56,765 nucleotides of DNA from a bacterium (GTDB lineage: Bacteria; Patescibacteriota; Microgenomatia; UBA1406; GWC2-37-13). Each line of letters starts with the position of its first letter. Position 1 is the first letter of the stretch. The notes under the pieces are model-generated. The model was not told the origin of the DNA and ran no database searches. It saw only the letters and a program-made list of their open reading frames with translations. Of the stretch, positions 9,828 through 17,877 are shown in pieces. The stretch covers positions 1 to 56,765 of the forward strand of contig JAKQDR010000165.1 in the NCBI GenBank assembly GCA_029573715.1. Reading direction: 5' to 3'. Both the position numbers and the translations under genes were made by a program.

Positions 9828-10109
9828 TTAGATTTGATTTGATGCTCCAAACAACGATTGTAATTTTGTCTTCAATGAGTAATCCATGAGCCGTGACCCA
9901 TCCTTAATCATAAAGCCGGCCAAAATGGTCGAATCGGTCACCACCTCCACATCACGTTTTGCGATGCTTGGGATTTTTAACTTGATAAGCGCTATCTCCT
10001 CCATAGAGAGTTCGTAAGGAGCAATTATTTGCACCTTTGACACATGTGAGTCGATATGTGATTTGAGATACGATCTCAAATCATCTTTCACTTGCTTAGA
10101 CAGTTTCAT
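9828..10109 (-). CDS. atpH: ATP synthase delta subunit, C-terminal domain only
   Basis: Peripheral-stalk subunit linking F1 to the b subunits. Normal delta/OSCP is about 175-185 aa with an N-terminal six-helix bundle and a C-terminal domain. This product is only 93 aa and matches just the C-terminal domain: VEVVTDSTILAGFMIKDGSRLMDYSLKTKL corresponds in pattern to the family's DpslIGGfvvrigdkviDgSv... segment. The operon position between atpF and atpA and the 4-bp overlap with atpF support the identity. There is no ORF fragment encoding the missing N-terminus between atpF and this gene, so it is a short form rather than a frameshift. Confidence 0.8.
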   Translation of the reverse strand: MKLSKQVKDDLRSYLKSHIDSHVSKVQIIAPYELSMEEIALIKLKIPSIAKRDVEVVTDSTILAGFMIKDGSRLMDYSLKTKLQSLFGASNQI

Positions 10110-10603
10110 GATTTTGGTGGTTGAATGGTTTGAATAATATGGTTGGTTATTTCTTTGCGCTTGTCATCAGTCAAATAGCTTGCAAGTCCTTTATCTATGG
10201 CTATTTGTGCAGTCTGACGAACATATGTGGTTAATTCCTTTTGGAGAGCTTGCTTCTCGTGCTCAACCGCTTGCTTTCCCGCCTCAATTACAGCAGTAGC
10301 TTGTTTTTGCGCCTCTTGCAACATATCTGCTTTTACACCGTCCGCATATTTTTTTGCCTCGCCAAGTGCCTTCTTTTGCTCTGCTTTTATCTCCCGGAGC
10401 ATCGCTTTTCGCTCTTCATCAAGACGAGCTTTGGCAGTATCCAGCTCTTGTGTGAGCAAAGCACGTTTTGATTCATCCTCTTCTTGTTTTTTGAGATAGC
10501 GCGCCAGTGGTTTTGCGATGAATTTTCTAAATATGAGAAAAAAGATAAAGAAATTTATCATCTGTGCCAAAATTAGTTTGGCATCAATACCGAGTGCTTC
10601 CAT
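10106..10603 (-). CDS. atpF: ATP synthase Fo b subunit
   Basis: Peripheral-stalk subunit. One N-terminal membrane helix (LAQMINFFIFFLIFRKFI, residues 10-27) is followed by a long charged, Ala/Lys/Glu-rich coiled coil to residue 150. The 165-aa length is typical. There is a single b gene, so a b2 homodimer is expected. Its end overlaps the atpH start by 4 bp (ATGA type). Confidence 0.95.
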   Translation of the reverse strand: MEALGIDAKLILAQMINFFIFFLIFRKFIAKPLARYLKKQEEDESKRALLTQELDTAKARLDEERKAMLREIKAEQKKALGEAKKYADGVKADMLQEAQKQATAVIEAGKQAVEHEKQALQKELTTYVRQTAQIAIDKGLASYLTDDKRKEITNHIIQTIQPPKS

Positions 10604-10630
10604 GTTGTATATAAAAATTTATGTATCGTA

Positions 10631-10885
<255 letters not shown>

Positions 10886-10906
10886 CTAATAAATAAATAA
10901 TGAGCA

Positions 10907-11767
10907 TTAATGATGCGTCTTAGCCGTAGCCATGCCTATTAAAACGGTAGAAAGCATGGTAAACACCAGCGCTTGAATTGCCCCCGCCATAATCTCAAGT
11001 GCAAAAAACGGCACCATAACAAATGATGCAAATGGAGGTAGCAGGAATGCGACAATCACAATAAGAATTTCTCCTGCCAAGACATTGCCAAACAACCTAA
11101 ACGAAAATGAAAGAATACGGGCGAGTTCGGAAATAAGCTCAAGTATCCCTACAAAAAACATGATAGGGCTTGAAAAATTTATGAACTTTTTCAGATAGTC
11201 GAGTCCATTATAAGAGAATCCAAAAAACTGGATCATAAATACCGTTATTAGGGCAAGTGCAAAGGTAGTGTTGAGGTCGGCGGTATTTGCACGAAACAGC
11301 GGAATAAGGCCATGACCATGATCAGAGTCGTCTTTTTCATTTGATTTTGCATTGCCCTTATCATTTTGATCGTGATTAGTTGCTTGCATGTCGTAAGGTG
11401 TTTTTGATGTATCGGCATGCAGGTTTTCTGCGGCATGAAGCGCTGGTTTCACGAGCACACTGCCAACTGTCGGCAGGATTCCCATCCAGTTGTTCATTAA
11501 TATGTAAAAGAAGTACGCACCTAAAAGGGGAAAGAATAGGGGTGTTTTGTCTCGTAAAACGCTTTTAATGAGGTTGTATATGGCGAGAATGATGGAGTGT
11601 ACTAAATAAAAAATCCGAGATTTATGGGAAGCCACCAGTGATCGATAGTAAAATACTGCAAGTGCAGTAAAAAACCCCATAACCACCCATGAAAGCACCA
11701 TAGAGTTGGTGATTGTAAGACCAAAAAATTCTGCAAGTGGTTCTGCTTTTACGCTAACGTGGACCAT
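10907..11767 (-). CDS. atpB: ATP synthase Fo a subunit with hydrophilic insertion
   Basis: Proton channel subunit. The essential Arg224 is in SFSFRLFGN and is followed by AGEILI; the C-terminal ALEIMAGAIQALVFTML helix is intact. Between the NNWMGILPTVGSV helix and the next membrane segment lies a polar insertion (about 107-153) rich in His, Asp, Asn and Lys, ending DSDHGHG. At 286 aa it is longer than E. coli AtpB (271). It opens the atp operon. A TACAAT box on the minus strand at 11793-11798 lies 25 bp upstream, but no good -35 is visible. Confidence 0.95.
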   Translation of the reverse strand: MVHVSVKAEPLAEFFGLTITNSMVLSWVVMGFFTALAVFYYRSLVASHKSRIFYLVHSIILAIYNLIKSVLRDKTPLFFPLLGAYFFYILMNNWMGILPTVGSVLVKPALHAAENLHADTSKTPYDMQATNHDQNDKGNAKSNEKDDSDHGHGLIPLFRANTADLNTTFALALITVFMIQFFGFSYNGLDYLKKFINFSSPIMFFVGILELISELARILSFSFRLFGNVLAGEILIVIVAFLLPPFASFVMVPFFALEIMAGAIQALVFTMLSTVLIGMATAKTHH

Positions 11768-11823
11768 ATACGAGACTAAAAACCAGGTAACTATTGTAAC
11801 ACATATGCGTGCGTCTCATTATT

Positions 11824-14800
11824 TCATGTCTGCACACGCGAGTCAGACGCATTGTTGGTATAGTCTTTCAGACGTACTGCATTCTCAACCATTAGCCCCA
11901 GTACCCCTTCACGATCTGATACGGTCGCTTTAATAAGCACCACTTCATGGAGTTTGAGGATTTCACGCAGGTGTGCGAACATTTTTGGAAAAACGACAGC
12001 TTCAAATGTGGCCGTTGTATCATTTATACCAAAAATTGCCATTTCTTTATGGTCTTTTTTTGTCTTCACATGCTTGATGTGTGTGATTTCACCCGCAATA
12101 ATTATTTGTGTTTTCACATCTTCAACAGTAATCTCAACCAATTTTTTATTAACTTTTTGCGCAATAATGGCTCGGTACGGGTCGAGTGGGTTTTGAGTGA
12201 GTAAAAATCCGATGAGTTCCCGCTCTGACTGGGCAATGTACTCGGGCGAATACTCGGGTAATTGAGTGAACGTGTCATGTGATGTTGCATCTTCAAATTC
12301 TGTGCTGAACAGATTGTCCTGACCTTGCATACTCACCGCTTTATCATGAGCAATACGCTCTACCAGTTCAGGGAACGCGGAAATAAGTGATGCGCGACTG
12401 CCAAAATCTGAAAACGCGCCTACTAGGATCAGTGATTCAAGCGTTTTTTTATTGACTTTGCGAAGATCAACGCGCTTGAGAAAATCAGTAAACGAAGCAA
12501 AGAGGCCTGAGGTGCGGGCAGTTAGTATTGATTCAATCGCAGACGACCCGACATTTTTCACTGCCGAAAGACCGAAGCGAATACTCTCACTTTCAATACT
12601 AAAGCCATCGTGTGACAAATTTATGTGCGGAGGAAGAACCGGAATACCAAGGGCTTTGCATTCTTCAAGCGCCTGGGATGCTTTAATTTCACGTTGGGGG
12701 CCCGAGACAGCATTAATTTCTGCAGTCAAAAGAGAAGTCATAAACTCAATGGGATAATTTGCCTTTACGTACGCAGTCCAATATGCAATCAAGGCATAGG
12801 ATGCCGCATGAGATTTGTTAAATCCATACGCTGCAAACTTTTCAATAAATCCAAATATCTCTTGTGCGAGTTTTTCCGTATATCCATGATCGACACATCC
12901 TTGGATAAATTGTGCTTTCCCCTTTTCCATAAGCGCCTTTTTCTTTTTTCCCACTGCCATACGAAGTAAGTCAGCTTGAGCTTTGGTAAAATGCGCCATT
13001 ACTACTGCGATATCAATGACCTGCTCTTGATAGACAAGAATGCCATACGTCTCGGCGAGCACCCCCTTTAAATCCTTATGCGGATAATGAATACTTTTGG
13101 GGTTTCTTTTTCCCTCAATAAAAGTTGGAATAAGATCCATGGGGCCGGGCCGATAGAGGGCGACCATGGCGGTAATGTCAGACAGTTTTGATGGAGCAAG
13201 GTCTTTTGCAAGTCGGCGCATACCGGCAGACTCTAATTGAAATACGCCAACCGTTTGTCCTTTGCTCATAAGCTCATATGCTTTGCGATCGTTTAGTTTA
13301 ATTTCATGAATATCGATTGATATATTCTGATGCTGCTTAACAAGTTGGAGGGCATTTTCGATAATGCTTAAATTGCGCAGTCCCAGTATGTCAACTTTAA
13401 CGAGCCCCACCGCCTTATTGTCTGATACTGCATTAAGATCAAGCGAATACATATCATACTGGGTGATCACTTTGGTGCCGCTAGGCTCAAGTTGCAAGGG
13501 AATATGCTCAATTAGTGGCTTGTCGCCCACGATAAGTCCTGCTGCATGAACCGATGAGTGGCGTGGCAAACTCTCAAGACGCTTTGACACATCAACAATT
13601 TGTCTGAGCTCCTCCTCACTATCATAGGCGAGTTTAAATGTTGCAGATTCAGTAAGCGCAACGTCGAGGGTGACCTGAAATCCTTGTTTGCTGGGGGGTA
13701 TCATTTTAGCTATTCTGTCGCCCATCGCATAGCTATGGCCGAGTGCTCGCGCAACATCACGCACCACCATGCGCGCCTCCATTGTGCCAAATGTAATGAT
13801 CTGAGCCACATGGTCTTCTCCGTATCGTTTGGCAATATAGCTCACCACTTCTTCACGTCGTGTATCAGCAAAATCAATATCAATATCAGGCGGTGTAGGC
13901 CTGTCAGGGTTGAGAAATCGTTCAAATGGCAAATTGTAATCCAAAGGATTAATATCGGTAATGCGCAGAATATACGCCACCAATGACCCTGCAGCAGACC
14001 CTCTCCCCGGGCCGACCGCAATACCTTGATCTTTTGCCCAGTTCACCATATCCTGTACGAACAAAAAGTAAGGAGCGTACCCCTTCTTATTGATAATATC
14101 AAGCTCGTACTCTATGCGTGTTTCAACAACTGTTTGATCATATGCCTTGACCCGGCCCCTTCTTTCTTGCACCAATTCAGTCAAATGATCTTTGGCACTC
14201 ACACCAGTGGGCAAAGGATATTTTGGAAGTATGAGCTTGCCATGTGGTATCTCAACCGTACAACTTTCTGCAATACGTGCAGTGTTTTCAACCGCTTCTG
14301 GTATATCGGCGAAAAGAGCATACATTTCATCTGGTGATTTAAAGTAATAATCGGGGTGCTCCACCATGGAGAGCGGCTTGTCTTTTTCAAACACAACCCG
14401 CTGTGCACCGATGCACAACAGCACCTCGTGGGCATAGGCATCATCTGGCTCAAGATAGTGTGTGTTTGCGGTTGCAACAAGAGGCACCGCATGAGCGCGC
14501 GATAGTTTGATAAGTTCCTGGTTCACTTTCTCAAGTGCATCCATACCAGGATGACGTTCAAGGCTTAGGTAGAAGTTTTCTCCAAATAATGAGCGATACG
14601 TAGAAACTAGCTCGTTTGCGCGGGTCATTTGGCCATGTTGGATATTCACCCCAATTTCCGAGGTTAGCGGTGAACCAGAAAGCACAATAAGCCCTTCTTT
14701 GTATGTTTGTAACAGCTCGAAATCTACACGCGGTTGATAATGCATCCCGTCAAGATGAGTATGTGAAACCAAGCGGACCAAATTTTGATACCCTGTATGG

Positions 14801-15087
14801 TTTTTAGCGAGGAGAACCAAAGAAAATGCATCCTTTAAATCGCCTGGTTGCGGGTCTTTGCGACTATGTGCAGCTTTGTACAACTCACAGCCAATAATGG
14901 GCTTAATACCTGCGTCCTTGCATGCAATATAAAATTTGAATGCTCCATACATATTGCCATAGTCGGTGATGGCAAGCGCCGTCATACCAAGTTCTTTCGC
15001 CTTTGCTATGGCCTTTTTCATGCGAGTCATACCCTTTAGCAGCGAATATTCGGTGTGCGTGTGGAGATGAGTAAACACAAAAGGCAT
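11824..15087 (-). CDS. dnaE: DNA polymerase III alpha subunit
   Basis: Replicative polymerase, DnaE1 type, 1087 aa. The N-terminal PHP domain starts FTHLHTHTEYSLLKG (residues 5-19). The palm has PDIDIDF at 400-406 with catalytic Asp403 and Asp405. A VGPGRGSAAGSLVAYIL motif (358-374) and the tandem helix-hairpin-helix region near 780-830 follow, with an OB-fold (residues about 980-1050). Many PHP metal ligands remain (HTH, NTHY at 209-211), so proofreading by PHP is possible. It lies 57 bp upstream of atpB on the same strand and is divergent from the 15165 gene. Confidence 0.97.
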   Translation of the reverse strand: MPFVFTHLHTHTEYSLLKGMTRMKKAIAKAKELGMTALAITDYGNMYGAFKFYIACKDAGIKPIIGCELYKAAHSRKDPQPGDLKDAFSLVLLAKNHTGYQNLVRLVSHTHLDGMHYQPRVDFELLQTYKEGLIVLSGSPLTSEIGVNIQHGQMTRANELVSTYRSLFGENFYLSLERHPGMDALEKVNQELIKLSRAHAVPLVATANTHYLEPDDAYAHEVLLCIGAQRVVFEKDKPLSMVEHPDYYFKSPDEMYALFADIPEAVENTARIAESCTVEIPHGKLILPKYPLPTGVSAKDHLTELVQERRGRVKAYDQTVVETRIEYELDIINKKGYAPYFLFVQDMVNWAKDQGIAVGPGRGSAAGSLVAYILRITDINPLDYNLPFERFLNPDRPTPPDIDIDFADTRREEVVSYIAKRYGEDHVAQIITFGTMEARMVVRDVARALGHSYAMGDRIAKMIPPSKQGFQVTLDVALTESATFKLAYDSEEELRQIVDVSKRLESLPRHSSVHAAGLIVGDKPLIEHIPLQLEPSGTKVITQYDMYSLDLNAVSDNKAVGLVKVDILGLRNLSIIENALQLVKQHQNISIDIHEIKLNDRKAYELMSKGQTVGVFQLESAGMRRLAKDLAPSKLSDITAMVALYRPGPMDLIPTFIEGKRNPKSIHYPHKDLKGVLAETYGILVYQEQVIDIAVVMAHFTKAQADLLRMAVGKKKKALMEKGKAQFIQGCVDHGYTEKLAQEIFGFIEKFAAYGFNKSHAASYALIAYWTAYVKANYPIEFMTSLLTAEINAVSGPQREIKASQALEECKALGIPVLPPHINLSHDGFSIESESIRFGLSAVKNVGSSAIESILTARTSGLFASFTDFLKRVDLRKVNKKTLESLILVGAFSDFGSRASLISAFPELVERIAHDKAVSMQGQDNLFSTEFEDATSHDTFTQLPEYSPEYIAQSERELIGFLLTQNPLDPYRAIIAQKVNKKLVEITVEDVKTQIIIAGEITHIKHVKTKKDHKEMAIFGINDTTATFEAVVFPKMFAHLREILKLHEVVLIKATVSDREGVLGLMVENAVRLKDYTNNASDSRVQT

Positions 15088-15129
15088 TATGGACTACGCA
15101 GAACAAATTATCAAGGAAATGCCGACATA

Positions 15130-15158
15130 TTGACTTATAGTAGTAGTAGTAGTACAAT
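15130..15158 (+). promoter_or_regulatory. Sigma-70 promoter with (TAG)n tract in the spacer
   Basis: TTGACT (15130-15135), a spacer of exactly 17 nt and TACAAT (15153-15158). The spacer is almost wholly a TAG trinucleotide repeat. Transcription would begin about 7 nt after the -10, which is the A of the ATG at 15165, so the mRNA is probably leaderless. A gain or loss of one TAG unit would move the spacer to 20 or 14 nt and weaken the promoter strongly. Confidence 0.7.
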
Positions 15159-15164
15159 CGCGGC

Positions 15165-15401
15165 ATGAATAATGTTATTGTGGAATTCTGCAGAGGATCT
15201 GCTACAGGTTTTACTGATGAGCCTCCTGCAATATATGCGAATAGAAACGGAGGCTTGATTTGTGTTTCAGAGACATCAGCAGGCAGACATGAGCTTCCTC
15301 CACCATGCAATGGAGTTACTCAATGTAATGCAATTTATTGCAGGAAGAAAATTGGTGGAAATCAGCGCTTTTCACGACTAGCGCGCGTGAAAGGTGCATA
15401 G
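15165..15401 (+). CDS. Small Cys-rich protein, island member 1
   Basis: Not recognised. The 78-aa protein has Cys residues at 9, 33, 48, 54 and 59, no signal peptide or membrane segment, and a basic C-terminus (KKIGGNQRFSRLARVKG). The segment CNGVTQCNAIY resembles the C-terminal motif CG(I/V)TxPxxCxxY of the next genes, and IVEFC near the start resembles their LRC/IRC opening, so it may be a divergent family member. It is the first gene after the promoter at 15130-15158, with the predicted transcription start at its own ATG. It runs opposite to its neighbours dnaE and gatB. Confidence 0.55.
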   Translation: MNNVIVEFCRGSATGFTDEPPAIYANRNGGLICVSETSAGRHELPPPCNGVTQCNAIYCRKKIGGNQRFSRLARVKGA

Positions 15402-15426
15402 TTTTTTATTTATTCAAAGCTTCTTT

Positions 15427-15604
15427 ATGCTTAGTGAACTAAACTGTCAGCATCAACTTCCTGTGACAGAAGAAGAACTAAGAAGAGGGAGTAAATACCA
15501 TTTCATGCCCTCTAGTGATAAATCGTATTCAAGCGGGTACCGATAATCCGATAATATGTGGCATTGACAAACCTGACCAATGCCATCAATACAGAGCTCG
15601 CTAA
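15427..15604 (+). pseudogene. Frameshifted remnant of the Cys-rich family, member 2
   Basis: Two overlapping frames carry the two ends of one family protein. Frame 1 (ATG at 15427, stop 15544-15546) gives 39 aa opening MLSELNCQHQLPV, like the xRCxxQV opening of members 3 and 4. The +1 frame, open from about 15480 to the stop at 15602-15604, ends IICGIDKPDQCHQYRAR, closely like the ICGITHPDDCHEYQ end of member 3. The middle of the family is missing. A decayed copy is the simplest reading; a programmed +1 shift cannot be excluded. Confidence 0.55.
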
Positions 15605-15664
15605 AGTGAGAGTATTAACGAGACGAATTTATAGTAGTTATAGTTACTAATTAACATTCTGAAT

Positions 15665-16006
15665 ATGACCGACGTACTACGGTGCAATTTTCAAGTATAT
15701 GCTACTACCTATGATTTAGGCGTTGAAACACCAGATGATCCTGTGTATGTTACAACGGGTGTTGGTGCCCCAGGTAAAGATAAAGGATGGAGTGCCTCTT
15801 ACTACCGTGTGGGACACCTCGCATACCCAAGTTCGGAGCTGCGGCAAAGAGCACTTCAAAATGGAGTTGGTACAAATGGAACAGTATTTCGATGTAATTG
15901 TCCCAGTGTCGCTTCAACTGGACATAGGCAACATCTAAATGCGGTTATTTGTGGAATCACTCACCCCGATGATTGCCATGAGTATCAACCTGAAACTCAA
16001 ACCTAA
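15665..16006 (+). CDS. Small Cys-rich protein, island member 3
   Basis: Not recognised. The 113-aa protein opens MTDVLRCNFQV, has a Gly/Tyr/Ser-rich middle (VTTGVGAPGKDKGW, ASYYRVGHLAYPSS) and a C-terminal Cys/His block FRCNCPS...HRQHLNAVICGITHPDDCHEYQ. The block could bind metal through Cys and His, but the spacing matches no zinc-ribbon or ferredoxin pattern known to me. There is no signal peptide or membrane helix. It is 14 bp from the next family member, so both are probably co-transcribed. Confidence 0.6.
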   Translation: MTDVLRCNFQVYATTYDLGVETPDDPVYVTTGVGAPGKDKGWSASYYRVGHLAYPSSELRQRALQNGVGTNGTVFRCNCPSVASTGHRQHLNAVICGITHPDDCHEYQPETQT

Positions 16007-16020
16007 ACGCACACTTTCAC

Positions 16021-16392
16021 ATGGTTAATCATTTTTCGTTAGAGAACACCATGATTCGTTGTGAACATCAGGTAGCAGACGTTGGAGGAATCTCTGAAAG
16101 AGTAGGTCCAACTGTATTTGTCATTCAACAAACTTACTTAGTTGAGAATGGGATGCATTTTGTAGGTATTGGTCAAAAAATTATTTCAACTCCCACAATT
16201 AGTTCGCCTTACAATTGGATGGCTATAAGTCACAGATGCATTCCTCCATGCATGACTACGCCTTTATTGTGTACTGAAAAGGCAATCATTGAAAGCTCAT
16301 ATGTTCAAGGTTGTGTGGTTGTTTGCGGAGTAACCAGTCCTTCCCATTGTGTTTGGCATAGACAGATTGAGTCATTGGGAATTGAGGGCTGA
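16021..16392 (+). CDS. Small Cys-rich protein, island member 4
   Basis: Not recognised; 123 aa. The opening NTMIRCEHQV and the C-terminal VVVCGVTSPSHCVWHRQ align with member 3 (LRCNFQV and AVICGITHPDDCHEYQ), indicating common ancestry despite a very different middle. The middle has CIPPCMTTPLLC and hydrophobic beta-like strands (TVFVIQQTYLV, MHFVGIGQKIIS). An alternative start is Met11. The last 21 bp overlap the 3' end of gatB tail to tail. Confidence 0.6.
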   Translation: MVNHFSLENTMIRCEHQVADVGGISERVGPTVFVIQQTYLVENGMHFVGIGQKIISTPTISSPYNWMAISHRCIPPCMTTPLLCTEKAIIESSYVQGCVVVCGVTSPSHCVWHRQIESLGIEG

Positions 16393-17877
16393 AAGCAGTG
16401 CTTCTTTCACCGCATTCGCATCCGCCTGCCCTCTCATTTCTTTCATCACCTGCCCAACGAGAAACTTAAGTGCATTTGTTTTGCCTGCTTTGTAGTCTGC
16501 GACTGACTTTTCGTTTGTTGCAATAACTTTTTTTACAACCTCCAATAGAATATTTGCATCGACAATCTTTATCGCGAAATAATCATCGATTATTCTTATA
16601 GCATCAGATAGCTCATCTTCTAGGGTAATTTTCCCATTTATTATCATGTTGGCAATATTCTGACCCCACGTTCTCATTCTAATACCATTACCAAGTTTTC
16701 TTGGCTCAATAGTTGTTGGTGAAAAATGAGATTCATTACAATAACTTTGCAATAAACTTTCAAAGTATTCTGAGATATATTTTTCTCTTGCTATTTGTAT
16801 TGCACTTGATAGCTTTATGCCTAATTCATTCACATACCTTTCTACCTTGTCGCCTGGCAGCTCAGGAATCGTCGCACGTATTGTTTCAAGTAGTTCATCT
16901 GAAAACTCCATGGGGGGGATGTCAGGCTCGGGGAAATAGCGGTAGTCGTGCGCATCTTCTTTGGTTCTTTGCGACACAGTGATGTTCTTCTTTTCATCCC
17001 ATCCGCGCGTTTCCTGAGCGGGTGTTTCGCCTTTTTCAAGCAGCTCACTTTGTCGTTTTACCTCGTAATCAACCGCCTTCTTAACGAAATTGAATGAATT
17101 AATGTTTTTCACTTCCACCTTAAACTTCGGCAAATCTTTCGGATCTAGTCTACCCAACGATTCTGGAGTAACATTAGGGTAATGCTTTTTATCATTCATA
17201 TTATCCTGTATTCTGTACTCTGCACTTTGTACTTTGTCCTCTGTACTGTGTACTGCTTTCACCGATATATTCGGTTCCAATCGCATGCTACCCTTTTCCA
17301 TGTCGGCATCCGAGACATCGAGATATCTGATAATGGTATGAAGTTCCTGCAGAAATGCTTTTACTTCTTCGCTCGATCGAAAATCAGCTTCCGTCACTAT
17401 TTCAACCAAGGGCACACCCGATCGATTAAAATCTACCAGACTATCACTGCCAACGTGCATAAGTTTACCTGTGTCCTCCTCTAAATGAACTCGGTGAATC
17501 CTCGCTGATTTGGTTACATATTCTTTTTTTTCTGCACTCTGTATTCTGTACTCCATACTCCCCTGTATTCCTATCGGCTCATCATATTGACTGATTTGAT
17601 AGCCCTTGGGCAAATCTGGGTAGAAATAGTGTTTACGATCAAAATGCGAACGCTTGTTAATGGTACATCCAAGCGCTTGAGCTATTTTTATGGTGCGCTC
17701 GATCGCCTGTTTGTTTGGCACCGGCAAAGCACCAGGCAGGCCCAAACACACCGGGCATGTGTTGGCGTTTGGTTCATATCCTTGCCACGACCCACTGCAC
17801 TGACAAAACATTTTCGATTGTGTTGATAGCTCGACATGAATCTCAAGGCCGATAATGGGTTGATAGTGATTAGTCAT
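16372..17877 (-). CDS. gatB: Asp-tRNA(Asn)/Glu-tRNA(Gln) amidotransferase subunit B
   Basis: tRNA-binding and kinase subunit of the transamidosome: phosphorylates Asp/Glu-tRNA, then amidates with ammonia from GatA. Signatures are GLEIHVELSTQSKMFC (10-25), CPVCLGLPGALPV (41-53), the HRVHLEEDTGKLMH block and the C-terminal YqeY-like domain (SVADYKAGKTNALKFLVGQVM). Two in-frame insertions derive from a shared nucleotide repeat (residues about 107-120 and 208-248), both encoding EYRIQ. They fall in a surface loop before HLEED and between NISVK and the KVEVKNINSF motif. The C-terminus overlaps the convergent 16021 gene, the N-terminus overlaps the GNAT gene by 8 bp. Confidence 0.96.
   Translation of the reverse strand: MTNHYQPIIGLEIHVELSTQSKMFCQCSGSWQGYEPNANTCPVCLGLPGALPVPNKQAIERTIKIAQALGCTINKRSHFDRKHYFYPDLPKGYQISQYDEPIGIQGSMEYRIQSAEKKEYVTKSARIHRVHLEEDTGKLMHVGSDSLVDFNRSGVPLVEIVTEADFRSSEEVKAFLQELHTIIRYLDVSDADMEKGSMRLEPNISVKAVHSTEDKVQSAEYRIQDNMNDKKHYPNVTPESLGRLDPKDLPKFKVEVKNINSFNFVKKAVDYEVKRQSELLEKGETPAQETRGWDEKKNITVSQRTKEDAHDYRYFPEPDIPPMEFSDELLETIRATIPELPGDKVERYVNELGIKLSSAIQIAREKYISEYFESLLQSYCNESHFSPTTIEPRKLGNGIRMRTWGQNIANMIINGKITLEDELSDAIRIIDDYFAIKIVDANILLEVVKKVIATNEKSVADYKAGKTNALKFLVGQVMKEMRGQADANAVKEALLSALNSQ
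17206..17256. repeat. Repeat-derived in-frame insertion 2 in gatB
   Basis: Quasi-tandem units of CTGTACTxTGTACTT type, sharing TGTATTCTGTACTC (17207-17220) exactly with the copy at 17540-17553. On the gatB strand it encodes residues about 210-226 and includes EYRIQ. The flanks are ordinary gatB sequence. Confidence 0.7.
17531..17570. repeat. Repeat-derived in-frame insertion 1 in gatB
   Basis: TCTGCACTCTGTATTCTGTACTC-type quasi-tandem sequence sharing 14 identical bases (17540-17553) with the second insertion. It is read in the same frame there and encodes MEYRIQSAE (residues 108-116), so the two insertions have the same phase as well as the same sequence. Confidence 0.7.

Noticed and set aside
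9780-10109. Frameshifted full-length atpH
   Set aside because: Upstream sequence is a complete atpF with 4-bp overlap, so there is no room for a lost N-terminal domain.
11793-11821. Promoter for the atp operon
   Set aside because: The TACAAT box is good but no -35 at 16-18 nt resembles TTGACA; it is mentioned under atpB only.
11947-14492. Plus-strand ORFs inside dnaE
   Set aside because: They lie wholly within a complete and conserved dnaE in other frames and have no recognisable motifs.
17206-17570. Frameshift or sequencing error in gatB
   Set aside because: The frame is continuous through both insertions and conserved motifs flank each one on both sides.
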